DNA from: Diplosphaera chodatii
Taxonomy: Eukaryota; Chlorophyta; Trebouxiophyceae; Prasiolales; Stichococcaceae
Reading direction: 5' to 3'
Assembly: GCA_032358165.1 (NCBI GenBank)
Contig: JAALGY010000057.1
Span: 1 to 64,000, forward strand
DNA length: 64,000 bases
In this document: piece by piece, positions 12,206 through 23,094 of the stretch
Layout: each line of letters begins with the position of its first letter
How positions within the stretch are numbered: the stretch's first letter is position 1
Program-made: the position numbers and the translations under genes
The notes under the pieces: model-generated
Databases searched by the model: none
What the model saw: only the letters and a program-made list of their open reading frames with translations
Told to the model about the DNA's origin: nothing

Positions 12206-15200
12206 ATCAGCGAAGCTCATGACACAAGGCTGCATCTGATCATTGAGGGAGCCTGTGCCCACTTGTGCTTGACCGCAGCTGAACTGCTCCAGCAGTAGCA
12301 GTGTTGAAGACTGTCGAGTCCTGACAAGCCTGCGAGCCGTTGCCCATGCTGCAAACCTGCATCGAGGCCATGAAACCAGCTCGGCAGATGCACAGTCTGC
12401 AGCTTCAGAACTGACAGCATACAAGCAGCGGGCCGCACCGCAGCTGAACCGCCCCCCTCCATAGTACCGAAACTGTCTAGTGCTGCCCAGCTTGCAAGTA
12501 GCCGCCAAAGCTGCAGACCTGCATGGAGCCACGAAAGTGTTCCTGAGGCTGACCAGGAGCACAGTCTATAGCTTCAGAACTGACAGGATACAAGCAGCGG
12601 GTCGCACTGCACCTGAACCGCCCTGGAAGTAGCAGATGCCATGCCATCCGGCGCTGCCCAGCCTGCAAGTAGCTGCCAAAGCTGTAAACCTGCATTGGAG
12701 CCGTGAAATCATCCCTGCGGCTCGGCAGAAGGGCGGTTTGCAGCTTGAAAGCTGACAGCAAACAGGTGATGGGTCGGACCGTTGTTGAACCGCCCTAGAA
12801 GCGGCGAGACAGTGGCTGTGCGTCGCCGCCCAGCCCGTAAGCAGCCGTGCATCCTTCTCCTCTGCATCGGAGCTACAAAGGTACCCCTCAGGCTCATCAT
12901 CTGCACCCCTGCCAGCCTCAAAGCCGACAGCAAACAGGCAGCAGATTGCACCTGGTCTCGGATGGTGCGAAGCGTCAGTGCTGACGCCGTCCGCCGCCGC
13001 CCAGCCTGCAAGCTGGCAGCGCAGCTGCAAGTCTGCATCGGAGTGACCAACCCACCCTCCAGGGTTGGCATTTGCACCCCTCACACCCTCAGATCTGCCA
13101 GCAAACAGGCAGCGGGTCGCACCGGGTCTGGGCCGCCCTGACAATGGTGATATCCGGGCTGCCGGGTGATGCCCAGCCTGAAAGCTGTCAGCGAACCTGA
13201 GATCCTGCATTGGGGCAGCCAAACCGTCCGTAAGGCTCGGCAGATGTACACCCAGCAGCCTCAGATCTGGCAGCTTTCAGGCAGGAGATCACACCTGGTC
13301 TGAACCGCCCTGGAAGTGGCAGGTGCACAGACGTGCGACCCCGTGGTGCTTGTAAGCTGGCAGCATAGTTGAAACCCTGCATCGTGGCAGCCAAACCATC
13401 CCTCGGGATCTGCAAACGCACCACTGGAAGCTTCACAACTGACAGCTTACAAGCAGCAGGTCGCGCCTCGTCTGGGCCGCCCTGACAATCGGTAAGTACC
13501 TGATCGGTGCGACCCCGTGGCGCCTGTAAGCTGTTGGTAGCGATCCTGCATCAGGGCAGCCAAAGCGTCCCTCAAGCTCGGTAGATGTACACCCAGCAGC
13601 CTCAGATCTGGCAGCTTTCAGGCAGCAGGGCGCGCCCTGTCTGAACCTGCCCCGGAAGTAGTAGATGCTGGGCCAGTTGTCGCCGCGGTGCTTGTAAGCT
13701 GCCAGCAAATCCGAAACCCTGCATCAGGGCAACCCAACCATCCCTCAGGCTCTGCAAACGCACCACTGATGCTTTAGAAGTGGCAGCTTACAGGCAGCAG
13801 GGCGCGCCTCGTCTGAACCGCCCTGTCAATGGGCAGACGCCCAGACTATGCGACGCCGCCCAGCCTGTAAGCTGGCAGCACAGTTGAAACCCTGCATCAG
13901 GGCAGCCAAAGCATCCCTCAGGCTCGGCACATGCACAGATAGCAGCCTCAGAACTAGCAGCTTACAGGCAGCAGGTCGCGCCTCGTCTGAACCGCCCTGA
14001 CAATCGGTAAGTACCTGGTCGGTGCGACCCCGTGGCGCCTGTATGCTGTTGGTAGCGATGAAAACCTGCATCAGGGCAGCCAAAGCGTCCCTCAGGCTCA
14101 GCACATGCACCACTGGAAGCTCCAGAACTGACAGCAAACAGGCAGCAGGGCGCGCCTCCTCTGCACCGCCCTGCCAATGGGGCATATACCAGGCTGAGCG
14201 ACGCCGCCCAGCCTGTAAGCTGGCAGCACAGTTGAACCCCTGCATAAGGGCAGCCAAAGCATCCCTCAGGCTCAGTGAATGCACCACTGCCAGCCTCAGA
14301 TCTGGCAGCTTTCAGGCAGGAGGTCGCGCCTCGTCTGAACCGCCCCAGAAATAGTAGATACCAGGCTGAGCGTCGCTGCCCAGCTTGTAAGCTGCCAGCA
14401 AAGTCGAAACCCTGCATCGGGGCAAACAAAGCACTCCTCAGGCTCGGCACTTGCACCACTGGATGCTTTAGAAGTGGCAGCTTTCAGGCAGCAGGGCGCG
14501 CCTCATCTGAACCGCCCTGCCAAAGGGTAGACGCCCAGACTATGCGACGCCGCCCAGCCTGTAAGCTGGCAGCATAGTCGAAACCCTGCATCAAGGCAGC
14601 CAAAGCATCCCTCAAGCTCAGTGGACGCACCACCGGAAGCTCCAGAACGGGCAGCTTCCAGGCAGCAGGGCGCGCCTCGTCTGAACCGCCCCAATAGTGG
14701 CAGGTGCATAGACGTGCGACCCCGTGGCGCCCGTAAGCTGCCAGCATACTTGAAACCCTGCATCTGGGCAGCCAAAGCATCCCTCAGGCTCGGTAGATGC
14801 ACCACTGGAAGCTCCAGATCCGGCAGCTTTCAGGCAGTAGGGCGCGCCTCGTCTGAACCGCCCTGTCAACGAGCAGATACCTGGTCCGTGCGACCCCGTG
14901 GGTGCTTGTAAGCTGTTGGTAGCGATGAAACCCTGCATCGGGGCAGCCAAAGCATCCCTCAGGCTCACTGGACGCACTGTTGGAAGCTCCAGATGTGGCA
15001 GCTTTCAGGCAGCAAGGCAGCAGGTCGCGCCTCGTCTGAACCGCCCTGTCAATGGGCAGACGCCCAGGCTATGCGACGCCGCCCAGCCTGTAAGCTGGCA
15101 GCAAAGTCGAAACCCTGCATCAGGGCAGCCAGATCATCCGTAAGGCTCGGTAGAAGCACCTCTGACAACCTCAAAGCTGCCAGCAAACAGGCAGTAGGCC

Positions 15201-16335
15201 GCACCATTGCTGAATCATCCCGGAAGTAGTAGACACCCCAGGCCGAGCGTCGCCACCTAGCCTGAAAGCTGGCAGCAAAGCTGCAGGTCTCCTTCGGAGC
15301 CATAAACCCATCCTCCAGGCTCGGCAGATGCACAACTAGCAGCCTCAGAACTGGCAGCAAACAGGTAGTGGGTCGTACCAGCAAAGAACCGCTGCGGAAG
15401 TCGAAGATGCCGGGCTGTTCGCCGCCGCGGTGCCTGTAAGCTGCCAGCATTGTTGGATGTCTGCATCTGGGCAGCCGAACCACCCCTGAGCCTCGGCATC
15501 TGCACCTCTCACACCTAAACAGCCGACAGCAAAGAGGCGGCAGATCGCCCCGTGGCTGCACCGCCCTGGGAGTAGTAGTAGCGAAACTGTCCAGTTCTGC
15601 ACAGCTTGCAAGTAGCTGCCAAGGCCGCAGGCCTGCATCGGAGCTACGAAAGTACCCCTGAGGCTCGTAGTTCGCAACCCTGCCAGCCTCAAAGCCGACA
15701 GCAAACAGGCAGTGGGTCGCACTGCACCTGAACCGCCCTGGAAGTAGCAGATGACGGGGCTGTTTGCCGCCGCGGCATGTAAGCTGCCAGTGCAGCTGCA
15801 ACCCTGCATCGGAGCTGAACCGCTGGCAGCTCGAAAGCTGACAGCAAACAAGCAGCGGGTTGCGCCATTGCTGAACCGCCCCGGCAGTGGCAATACCAAG
15901 GCTGCCTAGTCCTGCCCAGCCTGTAGGTGGTTGCCAAAGATGCAAACCTGCATCGGAGCCGCCAAATCATCCCTGAGGCTCGGCAGAAGCACAGTCTGCA
16001 GCTCCAGGACTGACAGCAGACAGGTAACGGGTCGCACCATTGCTGAATCGCTCTGGAAGTGGCGAGATAGGGGCTGTGCGTTGCCGCCCAGCCCATAAGC
16101 AGCTGCGCACTCTTCAAACATGCATCGGAGCCGTGAAAGCACCCCTGAGGCTAGGTGTTTGCACCCATGACACCCTCAGATCTGACAGCAAACAGGCAGC
16201 GGGTCGCACCGTTGTTGATTCTCCCCAGAAGCAGCAAAGGTGTGGTCATGTCACTGCCAAGCCTGCAATCGGCCAGCAAAGCTGCCAGCCTGCTTCGGAG
16301 CCTCGGAGCCAGTAGCCAGGTTCACCACTTGCACA
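12206..16335. repeat. Satellite array, ~172-bp monomer, about 25 copies
   Basis: A head-to-tail array. Counting the recurring CCTGCATC core gives positions near 13377, 13547, 13720, 13893, 14067, 14241, 14413, 14587, 14760, 14934 and 15116, a spacing of 170-182 bases with a mode of 172-173. Monomers between about 13.2 and 15.2 kb share GGGCAGCCAAA after the core and are very alike. Monomers on both sides (12.3-13.1 and 15.3-16.3 kb) instead carry a CGGAGC-type sequence and are more diverged. The period is not a multiple of three, so the open frames seen here shift between monomers and the array is judged non-coding. A ~172-bp unit is close to nucleosomal length. Confidence 0.9.
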
Positions 16336-18102
16336 TCTAGCAGCTGCAATGCTGACGGCTACCAAGTGGGAAGCTCCGCCCGGTCAGGAGTTGTCCAAAA
16401 GCGCCAGTATAGAAGAAGCCAGCTGCTGCCGCATAGCAGCACCCAGTCATCGGGAACCCACTGGCACACCTGTGTGTCAGGACCTCAGAGCAATGGTTAA
16501 CAGGTTGCCAGATATACGGCACCCAGCTGCACCAGCTCATGTCGTCAGCCTGCAGACCGCACCTTGTCTGGGCCGCCCACAACGAGCGACAACGTTGCAA
16601 GAAGCCTATGTTGCAGCCCCGAATTGCTGCAGAGCACCACGTTTGAGTGTTGGCGTTGCAAAACAGCTCTGGTAGGCGGACAAATCAACAGGCATTCAGA
16701 TGCACCAGCCCATGTTGTCGTCCTGCACAGCGCACCAAGTCTGGGGCGCCCCGGAGACACAGACGACCACGCCACAAGCATGCGGTGCAACTGCAGATCG
16801 CCGCGAGAAAGGTATACATGCGCAGCATTGGCCTGAAACAGCGTCGGTAGGCCGCCACATCCGCGGGCACTCGGTCTGCGCCTGCTCATCTCAATGGCAC
16901 AGGCGCATGATGTTTGAGGCGCGCTGGAGCCCGCGAGAACGATGCCAAGGCCCCATGCAGCTGCCCCTGCCGGCTGCAGTACATCACGCCCGAGTCCTGG
17001 GTCTGCAGAACACTGCTGGGATCTGCGATGCTCAATCTCGGTGAGCAGTAGCACACACCACATGTGCGCCGCTTTGTCAATATGGCTTACCGCAGCGGCA
17101 AGCCACCCTGCCCATGACCTGCCATGCCACAGATGTGTGTGCGATTACGTAGCATGCCGGCCAGATGCCAGGCAGACCGTGCGAGGCCAGCCGGCCAAAC
17201 ATTCTCAGCATTGTGCGCAGCATCAGCGGGCGGGCGCATGTAGCCACCACCCCAGCGGCTCACCCAGATTTGCAAATGGCCCGACAGCAGCGCCGCAGCA
17301 GGTTGAGTCGACAGTCGCCACCCCACGCATGCACGTCGTCGCACACCACGATGCCGCTGCATGTCCGCATGCGCAGCGGCAGAATCGATTGCAGCAGCGG
17401 CCTCTGCACCTAACTGGCGCAGTCTCGCTGCGTAAAGGACAGAGGCGAGCAGGATCGCAACCTGAACCGGCTGCAAAGCGCAACTGCTGACTACATCGAG
17501 GCAACATCCCCTCTGAGCTGCAATCAGCAGGCCACCGCACGCCTTGCGAACCGTGGGCGTTTGCTGGCCTGTCGTGCATGTTCAGCTGCTATGTGCGGTG
17601 CGACGTATTCAGGCCTGCTGATGCCTTGCATCACAACGCTGCTCCTCGATACGACATCAGCCGCCAGGTCACATGCCGGCGGAGATTCTGCTCGGCAAGC
17701 AGGTGAAGGACCGATGCACTTGAAGTTGCTATGGCTGTTGACGATGTTCGCGTGTGGCCATGTAGGTGAGTGTAACATTGGTTCAGGCAAGATGCGCAGT
17801 CATTGCGCAATGGGTTCTGGCAGAATCATGTTCTGCATATGTAAGATATCTATGCGTTGCACAGATGACAGTCCACACTATGTCGTATCAATTTGCCGGA
17901 AGACATGCCGAGCAGCGCAAAGCTGCCGCCATCACGGCGGTGAGGACCCTGGCGGACAACCGAGGAAGCAAGACCATTGCCGCAACCAGTTGTCTGCATA
18001 TATACATAGTACTGATGCTGCACATGGTCCAATACAAGCTGACCTTCCCGCTGGGCTGTAGCTTTATAATGGGCCAGTTTGGTGGACCGGCACTGGGCGA
18101 CG
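16336..18102. other. Degenerate satellite edge and gene-poor stretch
   Basis: Diverged monomers continue to about 16.8 kb: GCACCAGCTCATGT near 16530 and GCACCAGCCCATGT near 16704 are one period apart, and both precede a TCTGGG-containing segment. From 16.9 to 18.1 kb I recognise no gene on either strand. The 3' untranslated region of the EfeO-like gene should lie at the right end. Confidence 0.5.
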
Positions 18103-21100
18103 TCAGAGCGCGAGCAGCAGCGCCGCTGCACCAACAGCAGCGGTGAGCAGGCTGCCGGCGGCCAGACCTGGTGCGCCCTGGGTGGCATCATCGTCAGACG
18201 GCGCAGGCGCAGCCGCCTCTGAGTCATCGTCCGATGCCACTGGCGCCTCAGCATCATCGTCTGATGGCGCCGCGGGTGCGGGCGCGATGACGTCAGGCAC
18301 CGTCGCCGCGTCCTGCGCCGCCACGAAGGTGATGTTGGGCGACGCCGAGCGGAGCGGCGAGGCGTAGTTGGGGTGGCAGTCGTCCAGCAGGTTGGCCTCG
18401 CGGGCTATGCGGATGACCGCGTCACGCACGCGGTACCTGCCATGGCAAGCAGTCAGACTGTTGTCAGCACATCCCATACAGGAGATCTCTGCACACGTGC
18501 TATGTGCGGTGCTTTGAACGAGGCCAAGTGCTCAATGAGACTGTACACAAACACAGCAGACGCACCCATAGACTGCGATGCACTCCTTCTCCGCTGGCGT
18601 GGCGTCGCTGTAGTTGCCGAAGTTGCCGCCCGCAAGCGCAGCGGCAAAGGCGGCATCGACGTCCTCGGCCTCCACCTCGAGGATGTCGTCTGATGTTGTG
18701 ATGTCAAGGCAGGACGCTGCGCCGCGGACTGCAGAGTCCAGCTGGCTGCGCAGCGCTGCCGGCACCTCGCTCAGGTATGGGTACACCTGCAGCAGAGCAT
18801 CGGGCGGTGCTAGTGAGAGTACTGTAGATGTTGGCAGCACATGTATGTGCACAGGCAGGGTGACAGCAGCAGCGCGGCACGCAGCAGCGTCAGATGGGCA
18901 ACTGCAGGGTACAGGACTGACAAAAGCGACGCATACCTGAGAGTATATGCCCTTCCAGTTGTTGTAGAAGATGAGGCGCGACAGGTCGCTGCTAGTCTCC
19001 TCTTCACTTGAAATCTGCAGCAGCAATGTGTACGCCTTAGAGCAGTCAGACGGAGCACACTCCACTTGCGTACAATGTTCCATGCCTCTCGCTGGACCAT
19101 GCCCAGCCAGGCTGGCCAGCCTGATTAATGCATTGATGCGTGGGTAAGGGCTGCATGCTTCTGCCAACACCCTTGTAGGTGCCCGGAGTTGTGCACTCAC
19201 CTTCTTGGCGACAACCTCTGTGGCGACGCCGATGATGCCCTCGAAGTTGGGGCCCACTGCAAAGGCGGAGGTGTTGTACAGGGTCGCGTTCAGCGCCTCG
19301 ACCGACTCCTCCAGCTCCTGGGCGTACGCCAGGGTCACCGGTCCCAGCGCATTGTCCCTGTCAGCAGATCAGTCAGGTTGGCACTGGTGCTAAGTGGCGG
19401 AAAGGACATGCGTGGCGCTGCTGCGTTTGCCTCCATTCACAATGCAATCTCGTATCAGACAAACCTCATCAACCCGCACTTGCGCTGCAAAGCATTGGGC
19501 TCTGCTCGGCAGCCCCCTTGATGCTCTGCACTTCACCTGACGCAGGTGTGGCCTGCGGCGGGGCGCACCTGAACAGCAGGCGCTCCAGGCGGTGGAAGCC
19601 CTTGAAGTCGGTGCTGTTCTCGCCCTCGTCGAAGGAGTACTCGCGCGCATCGATGTCCGAGTCGATTTGCGGGAAGTTGGGCGCCAGCACCTGTGCAGGA
19701 GTTGCGGTGACACCACTCGATTCGCAGCACAGCACTGAACTGGCCAGCCCTGTCCCAGCCACAGCTTAGCAGCTGCTGTGGCACCCCTCGACCTGCTGCC
19801 CGGTGCATGTCCCACAGCACGGCACTGCCAGGCACACGCGATCCCCACCTCGATCTGCTCGTAGGGGTAGCGGGCGCGGGTGTATGCAGCGCGCGCCGCC
19901 GGTAGACTGCCGCTCTGGATCGCTGCCGTCAGATTCTCCACCGCCGCAATCTGGTAGGGCATCAGCGCCCTGCAGGCAAAGGCGAAGGTGCTCGTCACCC
20001 AGACACGCTACAGCGTTGCAGGCAGCGCCACAAGGTGCAGCCTGGTGTGCAGGGTGCTGCGCTGGCTCGTGCAATCTGGCGGTGCGCTGCCAGCAAGCAA
20101 GGCAAGGGTTGTGCCTGATATATATCAAAGCATCGTCTGCTGCTGAAGCAGGACACGGTATGGTGCACAACAGAGGGCGCGGTGCAGTCTTGCGACGTGC
20201 CTGAAGTACTCGAGGCCGGCCTCCAGCGGCGAGGCGCCGGCGGCAAAGGTGGCGACCTGCACGGTGGGGGTGCACCCCTCCTCCTCCTCTTCCTCCTCCT
20301 CCTCCTCGACTTCCAGCACCTCGGCAGCCTGCAGCACATAAAGAGTGTGCTGTACCATGTTTGCATGTCGCCTGGCAGATATACCTGGTCCCCTGCTCAG
20401 CTGCTTGAGCCGCAGGCTGTGTACAGCACATCAGTCTGGCTGCGCGCAAAGTCTGCTGCTGATTAACACCGCGCGCAGCCAAAGCCAGCATCAATGCAGC
20501 GCGCCTGTCTCAGCTGGGCGGCCAGGTTGTACGACGCCGCCTGGATCTCCCTGCGGGCGGCGATCGGCACCTGCGCAGCCAGCAGGCGTTCCAGCGTCAT
20601 GCCACTTTTGTGTCGTGCGCCGGGGTGCACAAGTCTCTGATGTGTTGCACAACTTGCAGCTTTGAAAGCCATCACCTCGGAGTAGGGCGTCACCCTGCCC
20701 AGCTCGCCCGTTTTGTTAAGGTATGGTTCGACTGACTCGAAGGCGCGCTCGAATGCCTCGTCAACTGCCTCGTGCACCTGCAAAGAAGTGGCACCAAGAC
20801 TAGAAAACATAGCAATGGTTTTCTAAAGACATGGTGCCTGCGCCCGCACCGTCGCACGTGAGTGAATGCAACAGTTTTGCCACTGGCAGGCGGTGGTGCA
20901 CCGCAGCAATCTGCGTGTCCGCACCGCGGGCGCCGCCTCCTCCACAGCGTCGTGGTACACGTTGAACTGGGTCTGGATGCCCTGCAGGGTCTCACGATAT
21001 GCTGTGAGCACAACACACTGCTGACAGCAGCTGAGCGACTGCGCAAGAGCGTGGCGCTGCTGCCTGCGAGTGACGAGCACCATGTCAGCGCCGCAGCGAG

Positions 21101-22543
21101 CGCGCGCCTTGAAGTTGTTGTCGAAGATGAGGATGGACAGGTCGCTGAAGGTCTCCTCCTCGCTGCTGAACTTCTTGGCGCCGACCTCAGTCGCCAGCGC
21201 GACCATGCCCGCCCACGTGTCCGCCCTCTCAAACTCCCCCCTGCCCACGCAGTCGAGGGACAACGGCTGGACGGGCTGTGCAAGGCTAGTGTAGCGCACA
21301 GCTGCAACTGCACAGCGTGCATGCACTCTCCGGCTGTGGATCGCTGCAGCTGACCGTTTCACTGCCTCTGCAGGAGGACGTGCAGGTCGAACGTGGACTC
21401 GCTGCTGTGCAAGCATGAGCTCACGCAAGTCACAGCGACTGCACCTGCCCAGCAGGTCGGCGGACAGCGCGATGGAGGAGTTGACGAGCGCGGCGGCCCA
21501 CCACTCGGCCGCGGTCAGGTTGCGCTCCCGGAACAGCAGGTACTCCACCCGATGGAAGCCCTGCAGCGCAGCAGCACAGGTTCGAATGATGTGCTAGCGC
21601 AAATCACGATGCAGAGGGGCAGGTGTCTGGCGCAGCAGCGGCCTCACAAAGCATGGCGCCTGTCCTGCCGCAGGGTGGGTGGTGTGCGGCGCACCTTGAA
21701 GACCTTGCCGGCATCCCGCGCCTCGGTCTCGTTGTTGAACGCCTCGCCGCTCGTGAACGCGTACGGCCTGCAGCAGCAAGCAGCCAGCAGCCTCTGCAAC
21801 TGATCCACTGCTGAGTCAAGCACGTCAGCAGATGTGGGACTGGGAAGCGCACGCAGCAGGTGCAGTGCTGTCGTGGCTTCGATATGCTGTCTGCCATCAG
21901 CTGCACACACCTGGCATCAATTTCGGAGTCAAGCTCCGGGAACGCCACGGCGAGCACCTCGATCTGCTCATATGGCGGCCTGGCTGCCGCGTACGCGCGC
22001 TGCGCCGCTGCACACAGCCAGCTGCCTTCGTTTCAAAGATGCTGCTGGACCGCGTATATCACAAGGTACGAACCTTTATGTGGATGGAAATGATGCGCAG
22101 TGCGCAAGCAGACGCGGCAGCATGCGATGTTGTGCGTGGAGGCGAATCCACATCACTGCGAGCCACATGCATGCAATTTGCAGCAGCTGTTCCGCGACTC
22201 GAACAAGCTGCACTGATGTGATTGAAAGTAGAACTATCATGGAACTTAATGCTGCTGAAAGGCTTCGAAAGTTCTTTGAGAGTGCGGTGGCTGCACCTCC
22301 CATCCATCTCATTCCAGCAGACGATTCAGCATGTGCGGGCTCTGGTAGTGGGGACTGGTGGTAAGAGTCAGACTCACCTGCCAGGTTGCCGTCCAGGATG
22401 GCGTCATACAGCGCTTCCGTCAAATTGACGCTCTCCAGCGACAGCTCCCGGAAGGCGGCCAGCCCCGCCGTGTTCTCCTGGGCCTGTGCGCCGCAGGCGG
22501 CCAGCAGCAGCGCCGCTAGAACTGCACACACACCCTTCATCAT
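18103..22543 (-). CDS. Secreted double EfeO/imelysin (M75) domain protein, probably GPI-anchored
   Basis: About fifteen exons starting at an ATG at 22543. Residues 1-22 form a signal peptide (basic start, Leu/Ala core, AQA-Q cleavage region). Two homologous M75 domains follow. Domain 1 contains YEQIEV, FPELDSEIDAR and GFHRVEYLLF (exons near 22.0, 21.9 and 21.5 kb). Domain 2 contains YEQIEV, FPQIDSDIDAR and GFHRLERLLF (19.97-19.57 kb). Each keeps the HxxE motif of this family. SSEEET.SDL then ATEVGAKK or ATEVVAKK segments are also duplicated. A poly-Glu tract (20276-20314) separates the domains. The C-terminus (18440-18103) is an Asp/Ser/Ala/Pro-rich stretch followed by a hydrophobic tail ending LLLAL, as in GPI-anchor signals. 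EfeO proteins bind iron at the cell surface in bacterial EfeUOB systems. A surface metal-binding role here is inference. Stop is TGA at 18103-18105. Confidence 0.82.
20276..20314 (-). repeat. Poly-Glu coding microsatellite
   Basis: A run of CTC/TTC triplets on the plus strand encodes a near-uninterrupted Glu tract on the minus strand. It sits in the exon between the two M75 domains, probably a flexible acidic linker. Confidence 0.75.
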
Positions 22544-23094
22544 GATTGCAATCGTGATTTAACTGGTTTCAGCTGTAAATGGCTCGTGTCGTGTCGGGTT
22601 GCGGCTGGGGTTGGGTCAGGTGCCCGGCCGTCTGACAGGCGTGTGTCGGAGCGTGGTCAGAGCGTGGCGCCCGTCGCCGTGCTGTGTCGTGCGTCCCCGG
22701 GTTCTCAGATGAGGCTGTTGCTCTCGATATTGATCTGTTTGCTGGCATCTGCACTTGCGAAAGCCACGCAGTCGCGCGCTGTGCGCTGCCGCATGCCGCC
22801 CCAGCTGCAGGGCACGTGACGGCGTTCAACTTGGAGGTGCAGCTGTTGCACACGAGGGCGCACCCGCTGTAAACATCATGAAACACTTGACAGGGCCTTA
22901 AGAAGCGGCTCATGCGCGCACAGGTGGCTTTGCAGCGCTTGACTGCATGGCGGGTGGTGCCCTGTTACATCGTGAAAATTCACACATTCGGTTTGGCCAC
23001 CCCAGCTGGCACATGTGCAGCACCTCGAGCATCCAAACCTACATCTAAACCAAGGCATGCGCAATGCTCCGCCGCTCCTGCAGCATAGGAGGCC
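22544..23094. promoter_or_regulatory. Region between ThrRS 3' end and EfeO-like gene start
   Basis: 551 bases holding the presumed promoter and 5' leader of the EfeO-like gene (transcribed leftward) and the 3' untranslated region of the ThrRS gene. No TATA box or known iron-response element was recognised, and no coding segment is seen. Confidence 0.35.

Noticed and set aside
12566..15945. Long minus-strand frames in the satellite resembling a repeated protein
   Set aside because: The ~172-bp period is not divisible by three, so each monomer is read in a new frame; no conserved product results.
12206..16335. CRISPR-like repeat array
   Set aside because: Whole ~172-bp units repeat without unique spacers, in a eukaryotic genome.
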